64,000 bases of DNA from assembly GCF_000384215.1 (NCBI RefSeq), contig NZ_KB913032.1:3675665-3739664 (forward strand), written 5' to 3'. Positions 8,945 through 19,980 of the stretch are shown one piece after another. The first letter of the stretch is position 1, and each line of letters starts with the position of its first letter. A program made the translations under genes and the position numbers. Below the pieces are notes generated by a model that saw only the letters and a list, made by a program, of their open reading frames with translations, did not search any database and was not told where the DNA came from. The DNA comes from Amycolatopsis alba DSM 44262 (lineage in GTDB: Bacteria > Actinomycetota > Actinomycetes > Mycobacteriales > Pseudonocardiaceae).

Positions 8945-10572
8945 TTGGCGGCCGCGGCGCGGGCCTCGACCGGGTCCGACGTGGCCAAAGCCGCCTCGGC
9001 GAGCGACTCGCATTCGGCCAGTGTCGTGGCGGCCAGGCTCGCGCCGACCGCGCGCACGGCCGGCGCGTTCATCGACAGACTGGTCAGGCCGAGCCCGGCC
9101 AGTACCAGTGCGAGCCTCGGGTCGGCGGCGGCCTCACCGCAGACGCCGGCGGGTTTGCCGGTGTCCTTCGCGGCCTGGCCGATGACCTTGAGCAGGCGCA
9201 GCAGCCCTGGCTGCCACGGATCGTTGAGCTTGGCGACGGCGCCGAGCTGGCGATCCGCGGCGAAGGTGTACTGCGCGAGGTCGTTGGTGCCGACGGAGAC
9301 GAAGTCGACCACGTCGAGGATCTCGCGGGCGGTCAGCGCCGCGGCCGGGATCTCGATCATCACGCCCGCGCGGGCGATTCCGGCGGCACGGACGCGCTCG
9401 GCGAACCAAGCGGCCTCGGCGACCGTGGCGACCATCGGCGCCATCACCGAAACCTCGGCGCCGGAATCCTGCGCGGCACCCGCGATGGCCTCGAGCTGGC
9501 GGTCGAGGATCTCGGGCCGGTCGAAGGCGACCCGAAGCCCGCGTACGCCGAGCGCCGGGTTGGGTTCGTCGTCGGGCTCCAGGAAGGCGAGGGGCTTGTC
9601 GGCGCCCGCGTCGAGCGTGCGGACGATGACCGGCTTGCCGCGGAACGGCGTCAGCACAGCGGTGTACGCCTTGCGCTGCTCTTCGACGCTCGGCTCGGAA
9701 GAAGCGTCGAGGTAGCAGAACTCGGTGCGGAAGAGGCCCACCCCTTCGGCACCCGCCTCGGCCGCGGCCTGCGCGTCGGTGGCGGAACCGACGTTGCCGA
9801 GCACCTTCACGCGGTGGCCGTCGGCGGTCGCGCCGGTGCCGTCCCACTCGATCGCGCCGGTCTTGGCGGCCGTGACGATCTCGTCGTTCGGGTCCGCGAT
9901 CTCGACGACACCGGTGTCACCGTCCACCGCAAGCGCTTGCGCGTCGAGCGCGAGCACCCCGCGGACCGCGACGACGGCGGGGATGCCGAGCGCGCGGGCG
10001 AGGATCGCGGTGTGGCTGGTGGGGCCGCCCTCTTCGGTGACGAGCGCGAGGACCTTGTCCGGGTCGAGCCCGGCGGTGTCAGCGGGCGCGAGGTCACGCG
10101 CGACGAGCACGCTCGGCGAGTCCAGGTCGGGAACGCCAGGAGGCGCGATGCCGAGCAGTTCGGCGACGAGCCTGTCGCGCACGTCGAGGACGTCGCGGGC
10201 CCGCTCGGCCATGTAACCGCCCGCGGCAGCGAGCGCGTCGGCGAACTTGCCGGCCGCCTGGAACACGGCACGCGGCGCGGGCAGGTTCTGGTCCTTGACC
10301 AGTTTCTCCGCGGAAGAAACGAGCGCGGGGTCGGCCGCCATGGCCGCGGTGGTGATGAGGATCGTCGCGGCCTCACCGGTCGCGGTCTCGGCCAGCTTCT
10401 CGAGCCGGGCCGCCACGATCTGCGCGGCCGGGTCGATCCGGGCGGCCTCGACGGCGGGATCGGCCGGTGCCGGTGTGCTCGCGGGTTCGCCGAGGGGTTC
10501 GGCGACTCGGACGACAGGACCGCTCGCGCGGCCGGGACTGACGGCGACCCCGGTCAGTGACTCAGACGGCAT
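8938..10572 (-). CDS. ptsI: Phosphoenolpyruvate--protein phosphotransferase (PTS enzyme I)
   Basis: 544 aa, close to the usual enzyme I length. It takes phosphate from phosphoenolpyruvate and passes it to HPr, starting the sugar phosphotransfer chain in the cytoplasm. The active-site histidine lies in EEGGPTSHTAILARALGIP (near residue 190). The PEP-binding barrel shows GVGLFRTEFCYLD, the conserved Arg in VIVRTLDAGADKPL, the MVATVAEA segment and the SVGTNDLAQYTFAADR signature, plus CGEAAADP with the catalytic Cys near residue 485. All key residues are present. The ATG at 10572 has no ribosome site but lies eight bases after a TATGGT -10-like box, which fits a leaderless transcript. A palindromic GntR/DasR-type operator covers the -10 and the start codon. 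No ptsH or enzyme II gene lies in the window. Confidence 0.95.
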   Translation of the reverse strand: MPSESLTGVAVSPGRASGPVVRVAEPLGEPASTPAPADPAVEAARIDPAAQIVAARLEKLAETATGEAATILITTAAMAADPALVSSAEKLVKDQNLPAPRAVFQAAGKFADALAAAGGYMAERARDVLDVRDRLVAELLGIAPPGVPDLDSPSVLVARDLAPADTAGLDPDKVLALVTEEGGPTSHTAILARALGIPAVVAVRGVLALDAQALAVDGDTGVVEIADPNDEIVTAAKTGAIEWDGTGATADGHRVKVLGNVGSATDAQAAAEAGAEGVGLFRTEFCYLDASSEPSVEEQRKAYTAVLTPFRGKPVIVRTLDAGADKPLAFLEPDDEPNPALGVRGLRVAFDRPEILDRQLEAIAGAAQDSGAEVSVMAPMVATVAEAAWFAERVRAAGIARAGVMIEIPAAALTAREILDVVDFVSVGTNDLAQYTFAADRQLGAVAKLNDPWQPGLLRLLKVIGQAAKDTGKPAGVCGEAAADPRLALVLAGLGLTSLSMNAPAVRAVGASLAATTLAECESLAEAALATSDPVEARAAAAKR

Positions 10573-10584
10573 GGTCTAGACCAT
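10571..10584. promoter_or_regulatory. DasR/GntR-type operator (dre-like) at the ptsI start
   Basis: ATGGTCTAGACCAT is a perfect 14-base palindrome. It matches the core TGGTCTAGACCA of the DasR-responsive element known from Streptomyces, where DasR controls PTS and chitin/GlcNAc genes. It overlaps the -10-like TATGGT (10585-10580, minus strand) and the first two bases of the ptsI start codon. Bound repressor would block transcription, and GlcN-6-P or a related ligand would be expected to relieve it. Confidence 0.8.
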
Positions 10585-10640
10585 ATCTCATAGGGGACGT
10601 GACCTGGCTCATAACCAACAGCACAACACAGAAGAAGACA

Positions 10641-11501
10641 TCATTCCAGTTCGGATGCCGTCGGATAGGAAGGCTGCGCGCCCTGGCGCGTCACAGTGAT
10701 CGCCGCCACCTTCACCGCCCAGCGCGCCGCGTCGGCCAGCTTCTCGCCCTTCGCGAGCGACGCGGCGAGCGCACCCGCGAAAGCGTCACCGGCTCCCGTC
10801 GTGTCGACAGCCTCGACCTTCGGCGACGACACCTCCGTCACCCCGTCCGCGGTCACCACCGCGGCACCCTTCGCGCCGAGCGTGACGACAGCGGCCTTCG
10901 GACCGAGGTCGAGCAGCTTCGGGAAGTCGGCCTCGCCGCCGAGCAGGAACCCCGCCTCGTGCTCGTTGACCAACAGGACGTCGAGACCCTGGAGTGTCTT
11001 TTCGGGAAGTTCGGCCGCAGGCGAAAGGTTCAGCAGCGTCTTCACGCCCTTTTCGACAGCTCTCGCAACGGCGTGCTCGACCGTTTCAAGTGGAATCTCC
11101 AGCGACAGCACCACGATCTCGGCGCCGTCGAGATCGACGTCCTCGGGCCGCAAACCGGAGTTGGCACCGGGAGAGACGAGAATCGAGTTCTCGCCATCGG
11201 GGGTGACCGTGATGTACGCGATCCCAGTAGGACGATCGCTCGTACGCAGCGAATCCGTGTTCACCCCGGACTCCGCCAGCGAACGCTTGAGCAACTCGCC
11301 GTACGGATCATCGCCGACCGCCCCCAGCAGCGCGACCTCCGCGCCGAGCCGGGCCGCGGCGACGGCGGTATTGGCGCCTTTGCCACCCGGCGACAAGATC
11401 GTGTCGCCACCGAGTACGGTTTCGCCACCACCGGGTCGGCGGTCGACCGGGACGACGAGATCGGCATTGGCGGACCCGATGACCAGCACCTGAGAAGTCA
11501 T
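10641..11501 (-). CDS. rbsK: Ribokinase (PfkB family)
   Basis: 286 aa from the ATG at 11501 (MTSQVLVIGSANADLV); the frame stays open to 11600 but the extra 33 residues look non-native. It phosphorylates ribose to ribose-5-phosphate using ATP. PfkB signature 1 is seen as GGKGANTAVAAARLG (about residues 39-53) and signature 2 as DTTGAGDAFAGALA, with the catalytic Asp in GAGD. The sugar-binding start NADLVVPVDRRPGGGET is typical of RbsK. There is no ribose ABC transporter or RbsR gene next to it. It lies upstream of ptsI on the same strand, with 68 bases and an operator between them, so they are probably separate units. Confidence 0.9.
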   Translation of the reverse strand: MTSQVLVIGSANADLVVPVDRRPGGGETVLGGDTILSPGGKGANTAVAAARLGAEVALLGAVGDDPYGELLKRSLAESGVNTDSLRTSDRPTGIAYITVTPDGENSILVSPGANSGLRPEDVDLDGAEIVVLSLEIPLETVEHAVARAVEKGVKTLLNLSPAAELPEKTLQGLDVLLVNEHEAGFLLGGEADFPKLLDLGPKAAVVTLGAKGAAVVTADGVTEVSSPKVEAVDTTGAGDAFAGALAASLAKGEKLADAARWAVKVAAITVTRQGAQPSYPTASELE

Positions 11502-11825
11502 GGAGGAGACGATGCCATGACCAGGAGTTGTCCGGTCATGACCCTTCTCCCGGCGAAGATGTGAAGAACTTTGTAACTTTCTCGGCGTGTAGTGCGACAA
11601 TCAGGCGAGCAGCGGAACGCCGTCACTCTTTCGGGGGATAACCTTCCCTCGGGCGTCACTTCGGCGATCACGCCCGCTCTTGAGATGCGTTGCCGCGGTT
11701 GAGCGGTGACGTTGCCCCGGTCCCGTTCTGAGTACGGGAGCAGGGCATCGGGTCGCCGGCGTCGATCACGTAGCCCCCCGAGTGATCGGCGCCGGCGGCG
11801 CCCCGTTCAGACGGGGCGCCTCAAC
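11502..11825. other. 324-base non-coding gap rich in stem-loops
   Basis: No convincing gene lies here. The left part holds the upstream region of the ribokinase gene. From about 11660 on there are several stem-loops: TCCCGT...ACGGGA at 11721-11738, a 16-bp inverted repeat at 11754-11797 and a 10-bp GC stem at 11797-11820. No tRNA fold and no riboswitch core that I can recognise is present. Confidence 0.5.
11754..11820. terminator. Two adjacent stem-loops after the membrane protein gene
   Basis: Stem 1 pairs 11754-11769 with 11782-11797 (16 bp, one G-U on the plus strand, 12-base loop). Stem 2 pairs 11797-11806 with 11811-11820 (GGCGCCCCGT/ACGGGGCGCC, loop TCAG). They begin six bases past the stop of the 11826-12998 gene. 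There is no U-run, so they fit the U-poor terminators common in high-GC actinobacteria. Confidence 0.6.
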
Positions 11826-12998
11826 TCAGGACGCGGGCCTGTTCTGCGGAACTCCCCGATACTCGCTCAGCTTGTCCGGCCGGATCATCGTCATCGCGGT
11901 CCGGATTTCGGCGAACGCGGCGTCACTGAACGCCTCAGGAATCCGGTAGCCGTTCACGACCGGCGGAAGCAGACGGCCATCGAGGTTCGCCCCGATTTCC
12001 CATAGCCCTTTCAGCGGTCGATGCCGCTTCGCGAAATCCTCATCGAGGGGGAAGAAGTCGATCATGCGCAAGGTGCGCTTGCCATCGGTGACAGTGGTCA
12101 GCCGAAGCTCCCGAAGCTCGTCCCAGCTCACCTCGAAGGTCGCCTTATCACGGCGGAACCAGCGAATTCCCTTGACCGACACCGTGAGCGTGGTGCACCA
12201 GCTCGCCTTTTTCCATCGTGCTGGAGTGCAGAACCAAAGCAATCCGGGCGAGAGGAGTCCGATCGCCGCGATCGTCAGGGTCGCTTCGCGGAGCTCCGTT
12301 CCGCGGTCCGCGGTGAAACCCACGATCCCGGAGATGACGGCGACCACGAAGATCACCCCGCAAATGCGCCAGAACTTGGCGGCCGACCAGTCGTTGGGGG
12401 TGACTGTTCTCGATGCCGTCGCGGGCAGACCGGCAGGAGCCGCCACACCACCCAACGGGCGAACTGACGAGAGAGAAAGCGAGGTGGTCACGGGTGCTTC
12501 GGAGATAGGTTGGCGGAAACGCTTGTTTCGTCGCCAGTGGGCGAACAGCCCCAACCCCACGACCCCACCGACCGCAGGTGCGACGCTCCACCACGGAACA
12601 TCGCTCTTGAAATCCCGCGCGTAGTACCTGCCGACCTCTTTGACTCGGACCGGCTTACCTATGTCGGCCGGTGTCAACTCGTCCGGGAACGACCGTGCCG
12701 CCACCACATTCTCACTGTACCGGGATGAATACGGGCGAACCTCGATGTCGCAAACCCAGTAATAGCCGATCCCGGCGATGCTCAGCGGCCCTACCTCCTC
12801 GCAAGTCTTCGCCGTCGCCATATCGGCCAGCCCGCCCGTTCCCTCCTCACCGTCGGACACGATCCCGCGGCCGATGAGGGTCCAGCAGATCAGCGCGTAG
12901 ATGAGCACACCGAGGGTGGCACCGACCACCCTCCAAGGGGATCTGCGTGTGACCGTGGGAACGGCTTCGTACCCGGTCATCAGAAGACCGCTACTCAC
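11826..12998 (-). CDS. Membrane protein in an ESX-associated operon (DUF3592/PH-like)
   Basis: 390 aa. The GTG start at 12998 overlaps the TGA of the upstream gene (GTGA), so translation is coupled. Four hydrophobic segments are visible: VVGATLGVLIYALICWTLIG (about 23-42), WSVAPAVGGVVGLGLFAHW (about 137-155), FWRICGVIFVVAVISGIVGF (about 208-228) and TLTIAAIGLLSPGLLWFCTP. Between the first two lies a Cys-containing extracytoplasmic section (AKTCEEVGPL, YYWVCDIEVRP) that resembles DUF3592 domains. The C-terminal soluble part (KGIRWFRRDKATFEVSWDEL) looks like a bacterial PH-type domain. The role is unknown; it may serve as the membrane partner or immunity protein for the secreted proteins encoded upstream. 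Confidence 0.65.
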   Translation of the reverse strand: MSSGLLMTGYEAVPTVTRRSPWRVVGATLGVLIYALICWTLIGRGIVSDGEEGTGGLADMATAKTCEEVGPLSIAGIGYYWVCDIEVRPYSSRYSENVVAARSFPDELTPADIGKPVRVKEVGRYYARDFKSDVPWWSVAPAVGGVVGLGLFAHWRRNKRFRQPISEAPVTTSLSLSSVRPLGGVAAPAGLPATASRTVTPNDWSAAKFWRICGVIFVVAVISGIVGFTADRGTELREATLTIAAIGLLSPGLLWFCTPARWKKASWCTTLTVSVKGIRWFRRDKATFEVSWDELRELRLTTVTDGKRTLRMIDFFPLDEDFAKRHRPLKGLWEIGANLDGRLLPPVVNGYRIPEAFSDAAFAEIRTAMTMIRPDKLSEYRGVPQNRPAS

Positions 12999-14008
12999 TG
13001 GATCGACCCGGATATCCGCTGCGTTCCAGGTTGCTCGAAGATCGGTTCTGATTCGGGAGTCCGCCGGACTCCGGCACCACCTTCCGCCTTGGCTGGTGGC
13101 TTCGCTTCTCCGGGGGCGCCGATAGTCGTCTCTTGCCTGTCACGCGCCTTGTCTTCCGACGCGCTCTTGACCACCTCTTTGACGGCTGTCTTTCCTGCTT
13201 CCTTCGCCACCTCCCAGAACGCACCCATTCCCGCGCCTTCGAACACGTCGCCCTTCTTGATGAGGTCGCCGACGTTCTTGTAGAAGTCCATCAACATGGA
13301 CTTCGCGCGCAGGAGGACGCGCATCAGCTTCTCAGCCCACGTCATGGCCTCGGTGCTTTTTTCGATCGCGAAGGGAACACCCTCTGCGGCCAAAGCGGCC
13401 GGATAGGCAGGTGGCGGATACCTGGCTATGATCATGACGATCTTTGCCAAGGTGTCGGTGATCAGGTCACGAATGATCGTTCGAACCACCGAGAGCACGG
13501 TCTTGCAGATGTTGATGATGCTCCCGGCGCGCTCGGCGAGCCTTACAATTTCCCGGTACCCGTTGAGCTGCTTTTGAACGTACGAGCGATATGCGTCAGC
13601 CGCGGCACCTGACCACTCCATACAGTTCTTTTGGACCTCATCGGTCAGCTTCTCGGCGGTTGTCTTGACGTATTTGCCGACCTCCAGCCATTTCTGCACT
13701 TCGAGATCGAGGGCGTCTTGATCACCGGAGACCCAGTTGAGCGGCTCCTTCAGAAAGTCGACATGCTCGATAATCCACCCGAAACCCCAGCTCATCAGGG
13801 TTTCCAGAGGGTTTTTAATGACCTCGATGATGTCCGGGACGGCTCCCGCCAGACTGAGGAGTCCTTCCGTCCAATCACCGTTCGCGAGCTTTTCGACGCC
13901 GCCGGCCAGGTCTTGGACCGCGCCCGCACCTTCCAGCGCGTTGTCCACCTTGTACTTTTCGGCGTCCGTTTCGCCCTTGGCGTTCTTGAGGACGTCGTTC
14001 TCAGCCAC
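12995..14008 (-). CDS. Helical WXG100-like type VII secretion-associated protein
   Basis: 337 aa, mostly alpha-helical. A WSG turn sits in a helix-turn-helix context at about residues 133-150 (NCMEWSGAAADAYRSYVQKQ), the hallmark of WXG100/LXG-type ESX substrates, followed by helices with VVRTIIRDLITDTLAKIVMIIA. The tail from about residue 285 is charged and Pro/Ala-rich, as expected for an extended secretion-competent end. It overlaps the EspC-like gene upstream by eight bases and is coupled to the membrane protein gene downstream. No toxin motif is apparent at the C-terminus, so it could be a carrier or structural substrate. The assignment rests on fold pattern and gene context. Confidence 0.7.
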   Translation of the reverse strand: MAENDVLKNAKGETDAEKYKVDNALEGAGAVQDLAGGVEKLANGDWTEGLLSLAGAVPDIIEVIKNPLETLMSWGFGWIIEHVDFLKEPLNWVSGDQDALDLEVQKWLEVGKYVKTTAEKLTDEVQKNCMEWSGAAADAYRSYVQKQLNGYREIVRLAERAGSIINICKTVLSVVRTIIRDLITDTLAKIVMIIARYPPPAYPAALAAEGVPFAIEKSTEAMTWAEKLMRVLLRAKSMLMDFYKNVGDLIKKGDVFEGAGMGAFWEVAKEAGKTAVKEVVKSASEDKARDRQETTIGAPGEAKPPAKAEGGAGVRRTPESEPIFEQPGTQRISGSIQ

Positions 14009-14339
14009 GTTCCACCTGCTCTGCCCGCTTCAGAAGGTCGATCGCGTCCTGCTCGGTCACCCGACGCACCTCAGCCCACTTCCGTACCGCTGCGACATGG
14101 TGCTCACCTGCCGAGATCGCCGACTGCAGAGCCTCTCGCACATTCTCCGAAAGGTTGTTGCAGATCAACGGCATTCCGCACATGTTGCCGATCAGTCCGA
14201 AGGCCAACATGTCCACACGATCTCTGTCAGCGTCGAGCGCGACCCGTAAATGCTCGTGCGTCTCTTCCACTTGCTTGGCGTGTTCGTCGATCTGCACCGG
14301 ATCGACGTTGAAGCCCTGATCGCCTTGTGGCTGCACCAT
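14001..14339 (-). CDS. EspC-like ESX secretion-associated protein
   Basis: 112 aa, small and helical. The N-terminus FNVDPVQIDEHAKQVEETHEHL matches the opening of ESX-1 EspC/EspC-like proteins, which form secreted oligomers with WXG100 partners. The middle contains LAFGLIGNMCGMPLICNNL, where EspC-like proteins have a Gly-rich turn, and the end is a charged helix. It starts at an ATG 25 bases after the YbaB-like gene and overlaps the next gene by eight bases. Family membership is inferred from the N-terminal motif, length and neighbours. Confidence 0.75.
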   Translation of the reverse strand: MVQPQGDQGFNVDPVQIDEHAKQVEETHEHLRVALDADRDRVDMLAFGLIGNMCGMPLICNNLSENVREALQSAISAGEHHVAAVRKWAEVRRVTEQDAIDLLKRAEQVERG

Positions 14340-14364
14340 GATTTCCCTCCCTCAAGAAACCCGC

Positions 14365-14913
14365 TCAGCGCAGGAAGTCGCCGCCGGCGAAGTAGTCGTC
14401 CTCGTGATCCGGCTGCTGCCGACGCGCGGCACGCGGCGGCACGGGCGGGGCCGGAGGAGCGGGCGGCTTCGGAGCAGGCGGGGGCGGAGGCGCGTCGAGT
14501 TCGTCTTCGGCGACGAAGCGGTCGTCCTCGTCCACGGCCTGGTGGCCGCCCTCGACGTAGTCGGTCGGTTCGGGTTCCGGGTACTCGTTGTGCAGCTGGT
14601 TGACCAGCTCGTTCATGGTCTCGGTGCCCGCGATGGACGGGACACCGGTCTGCATCGCGCCCGCCAGTTTGCTCTGGGCGCTCTGGACGACGCGGAGGAT
14701 CTCCTGCGCGAGCGCCGGGTTGTCCCGCACGGACGGGCCGATCTCCAGGCCCACCAGGTTCCCCGCGTGGTTGACCTTGACCGAGATCTGGCCGTCCTTG
14801 CTGCGTTCGGACACCGAGACACCTTCGATCTCGGTGCGCATCTGATTCGCCTTCCGCTGGGCGTCGGCCAGCTTGGCCTCGAAATCAGCGAAGAGCTGCT
14901 CAGGGTTCGACAC
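14365..14913 (-). CDS. YbaB/EbfC-like protein with Pro-rich tail (ESX-associated)
   Basis: 182 aa from a GTG at 14913 with GGGGAGG upstream. Residues 1-110 resemble the YbaB/EbfC fold: an initial helix (EQLFADFEAKLADAQRKANQ), strands around DGQISVKVNHAGNLVGLEIG, then a helix. True YbaB proteins bind DNA; versions with long acidic and proline-rich tails, as here (residues about 115-182, ELDAPPPPPAPKPPAPPAP), are usually found beside WXG100/EspC genes and may be chaperones or secreted partners instead. It is the first gene of the minus-strand ESX-type operon and has a counterpart at 23822-24442 in the toxin locus. Confidence 0.8.
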   Translation of the reverse strand: MSNPEQLFADFEAKLADAQRKANQMRTEIEGVSVSERSKDGQISVKVNHAGNLVGLEIGPSVRDNPALAQEILRVVQSAQSKLAGAMQTGVPSIAGTETMNELVNQLHNEYPEPEPTDYVEGGHQAVDEDDRFVAEDELDAPPPPPAPKPPAPPAPPVPPRAARRQQPDHEDDYFAGGDFLR

Positions 14914-15100
14914 GCGAACCTCCCCTGTTCACGTCGTAGCCGTTCGGCGACCGAGTGTGGCATACCCGTCTGGCATCAGGGGACGTTTCGCGCGCATCAA
15001 CACCCCGGTCGTGTGGATCACCACAGCATCCGGTTTCCCCTACCGGAGATGGCGGCTGACCCGGTATCCGCGCTGGTCAGCGGCTCATAGCGTGCGGAGC

Positions 15101-15493
15101 ATGACGATTTCGGACTGGAAACGCGCGATCTACGCGCTTCTCGTACTTCCGGGCTTCCTCGGCGGCGCGAAGGTCCAGCGCGGGCTGGCGCGGCGGTGGC
15201 TCGGGCGGGAGGGCGGGGGACGGGCGCGGTTCGTGGTGGCCTTCGGGCCGAGTGCGGTCGCGTTCCTGCTCGCGTTTCTGCTCTTGTATCTCGTCGGCCG
15301 CATCGCGACCTACGGACTTTTCTGGTCCGGGGACGACCCCGAGGGCACGTGGGGCGGGCCGACGCTGGCGGGGGCGTGGATCGTGCATTTCTTCGTCGCG
15401 GCCGGGATGTCCGTACCGATTTTCCTGGCGCTCCGGCCACTCACGGCGCTCCAGGCTCGCCTGTTGGGCTGTTCCGCGGTAAGGGCGCACTGA
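15101..15493 (+). CDS. Small membrane protein, unknown
   Basis: 130 aa from the ATG at 15101; earlier codons in the frame run through the non-coding region upstream and are unlikely. Two or three hydrophobic segments are present: VAFGPSAVAFLLAFLLLYLVGRIATYGLF (about 46-74) and AGAWIVHFFVAAGMSVPIFLAL (about 90-111). The N-terminal helix is amphipathic and basic. I do not recognise the family. It lies 17 bases upstream of a TetR regulator in the same direction and may share a transcript with it. Confidence 0.6.
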   Translation: MTISDWKRAIYALLVLPGFLGGAKVQRGLARRWLGREGGGRARFVVAFGPSAVAFLLAFLLLYLVGRIATYGLFWSGDDPEGTWGGPTLAGAWIVHFFVAAGMSVPIFLALRPLTALQARLLGCSAVRAH

Positions 15494-15510
15494 CCACCTA
15501 GAATGCCCGG

Positions 15511-16230
15511 ATGAACAACACCGGCCGCAGGGGTCGCGAGCGGGCCGCGACCGATCAGGACATCCGGCGGACGGCGCGGGCGCTCCTGGTCGAGCAGGGG
15601 CCGGAGGCCGTGACCCTGCGGGCGATAGCGCGCGAGCTCGGCATCACGGCGCCGGCGTTGTACCGCTACTACGGCTCGCGTGACGATCTGGTCGAGCACC
15701 TTCGCGCCGACGTCGTCGCGGATCTCGCGGCCGGGCTGGCCGAGGACATCGCGCAACTGCCGGACGAGGGCGCGCTTCAGCTTTTCGCCATCTGCAAGGG
15801 ATTCCGGCGCTGGGCGCTCGCGCACACCAAGGAGTTCACGCTGGTCTTCGCGTCGCCCGCGGGCGACGACACGTTGAGCAGGCTGGGCGAGCCGTTCGGG
15901 CGGATCTTCCTCGCGGCGGCGGGCCGGGTGCTCGCGATGCACGATCTGGTGACGCCGTCGAACGACGTGGTCCCGGCCGAGTTGCGCGACGATCTCACGT
16001 CGTTCCAAGGGGAATTGCTGGCCGTACTGGAGGAGTCCGGTGAGACGTTCCCGCTCGAGAAGCTCGACCTCGGCGTGACGTACCTGATGATCCAGTTCTG
16101 GGCCCGGCTCTACGGGCACGTCACGCTCGAGGTCTTCGGCAATTATCCGATCCCGTTCTCGAAACCGGACGTCCTCTTCGACGCGATGCTGGCCGATCTC
16201 GCGCGCGAGATCGGCCTGTCCGCCGACTAG
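15511..16230 (+). CDS. TetR-family transcriptional regulator (WHG-type C-terminus)
   Basis: 239 aa. The N-terminal helix-turn-helix is typical: IRRTARALLVEQGPEAVTLR, then ELGITAPALYRYYGSRDDLV (residues about 12-68), with the recognition helix APALYRYYG. The C-terminal ligand-binding region has RRWALAHTKEFTLVFASP, close to the WHG/TetR_C_33 domains. It should repress its own or nearby genes until a small ligand binds. It converges with an SDR gene, the 3' ends overlapping by four bases, and follows a small membrane protein gene. The target is not evident; I found no clear palindrome in front of it. Confidence 0.9.
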   Translation: MNNTGRRGRERAATDQDIRRTARALLVEQGPEAVTLRAIARELGITAPALYRYYGSRDDLVEHLRADVVADLAAGLAEDIAQLPDEGALQLFAICKGFRRWALAHTKEFTLVFASPAGDDTLSRLGEPFGRIFLAAAGRVLAMHDLVTPSNDVVPAELRDDLTSFQGELLAVLEESGETFPLEKLDLGVTYLMIQFWARLYGHVTLEVFGNYPIPFSKPDVLFDAMLADLAREIGLSAD

Positions 16231-16964
16231 GCCGCGTGCCCGCCGTCGACCGAGACGGTCGTCGCGGTCACGTACGCGCTTTCCGGCCGTGCCAGGAACG
16301 ACACGGTGGCGGCGACCTCCGACGGCGAGCCGTAGCGGTCGAACACCGTCAGGCTCCGCTGGTCGGCGGCGTACGGGCCGTCGGCCGGGTTCATGTCGGT
16401 GTCGGTCGGGCCGGGGTGGACGATGTTCACGGTGATGCCGCGCGGCCCGAGTTCCCTGGCGAGCCCCTTGGTCAGGCCCAGCAGCGCGGTCTTGCTCACC
16501 GCGTACAGCGACATCCCCGGACCGGGCACGCGGTCCGAGACGCAGCTGCCGATGCTGATCACGCGGCCGCCTTCGCCGAGGTGCCGGGCCGCGGCCTGGG
16601 TGGCCACGTAGACACCGCGGACGTTGACCGCGAGCACGCGGTCGATGTCCTCCAGGCTCGTCTGGTCGAGCGGGCCGACGAAGCCGACGCCCGCGTTGTT
16701 GACCAGCACGTCGAGCCTGCCGAACTCGGCGACCGTCGTTTCGACGGCCGCGGAGATCGCGGCGGCGTCGGCGCTGTCGGCCTGGACCGCCAGCGCGCGA
16801 CGGCCGAGTGCCTTGATCGTGTCCACGACACCGGCCGCGAGTTCAGCGTTGTTTTGGTAGGTGAGCGCGACGTCTGCGCCGTCCTCGGCGAGCCGGATCG
16901 CCGTGGCGGCCCCGATCCCGCGGCTGCCGCCGGTCACCAAAGCCACCTTGCCGTCGAGGGTCAT
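16227..16964 (-). CDS. SDR-family oxidoreductase
   Basis: 245 aa, the standard size for classical short-chain dehydrogenases. The NAD(P)-binding TGGSRGIGAATA lies at residues about 11-22, followed by the NNAGVGF motif (about 86-92). The catalytic set is complete: Ser in SIGSCVS, Tyr and Lys in YAVSKTALL, then PGPTDTDM. A basic residue after the first glycine motif suggests NADP(H) preference. The substrate is unknown; similar proteins are annotated as 3-oxoacyl-ACP reductase-like. The ATG at 16964 has GGAGAA upstream. It is convergent with the TetR gene. Confidence 0.9.
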   Translation of the reverse strand: MTLDGKVALVTGGSRGIGAATAIRLAEDGADVALTYQNNAELAAGVVDTIKALGRRALAVQADSADAAAISAAVETTVAEFGRLDVLVNNAGVGFVGPLDQTSLEDIDRVLAVNVRGVYVATQAAARHLGEGGRVISIGSCVSDRVPGPGMSLYAVSKTALLGLTKGLARELGPRGITVNIVHPGPTDTDMNPADGPYAADQRSLTVFDRYGSPSEVAATVSFLARPESAYVTATTVSVDGGHAA

Positions 16965-17053
16965 GCGGTGTTCTCCGTTCGATTTCGTTGTCCTTGAACA
17001 ACTCCATCGAATCGCCTCATGACCCTCGACGCTGGCGCAAATCGGTCACGTCG

Positions 17054-19900
<2,847 letters not shown>

Positions 19901-19950
19901 CGCCGAAATCCTCCGTGCTCATCCACGTCAAGCCACTCCAGAAACAACTC

Positions 19951-19980
19951 GACCCCTCAGCCCGGAGGGCATGAGGGGTC
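19951..19980 (-). terminator. Attenuator terminator in the leuS leader
   Basis: On the minus strand a GACCCCTCA arm (19980-19972) pairs with TGAGGGGTC (19959-19951), extended by GCCC/GGGC with a UCC loop: about 13 bp with one bulged U. It is followed by GAGTTGTTTC, a weak U-rich stretch, and lies 51 bases before the leuS start. The strength and position fit a conditional terminator. Confidence 0.75.

Noticed and set aside
11640..11760. c-di-AMP (ydaO-type) or other riboswitch considered in the stem-loop-rich gap
   Set aside because: The conserved core could not be traced and no suitable downstream gene lies on the plus strand.
14914..15100. tRNA or small RNA gene in the 187-base gap
   Set aside because: No cloverleaf or T-loop (GTTCGANTC-like) sequence in a proper setting; only a short CCGGT...ACCGG hairpin.
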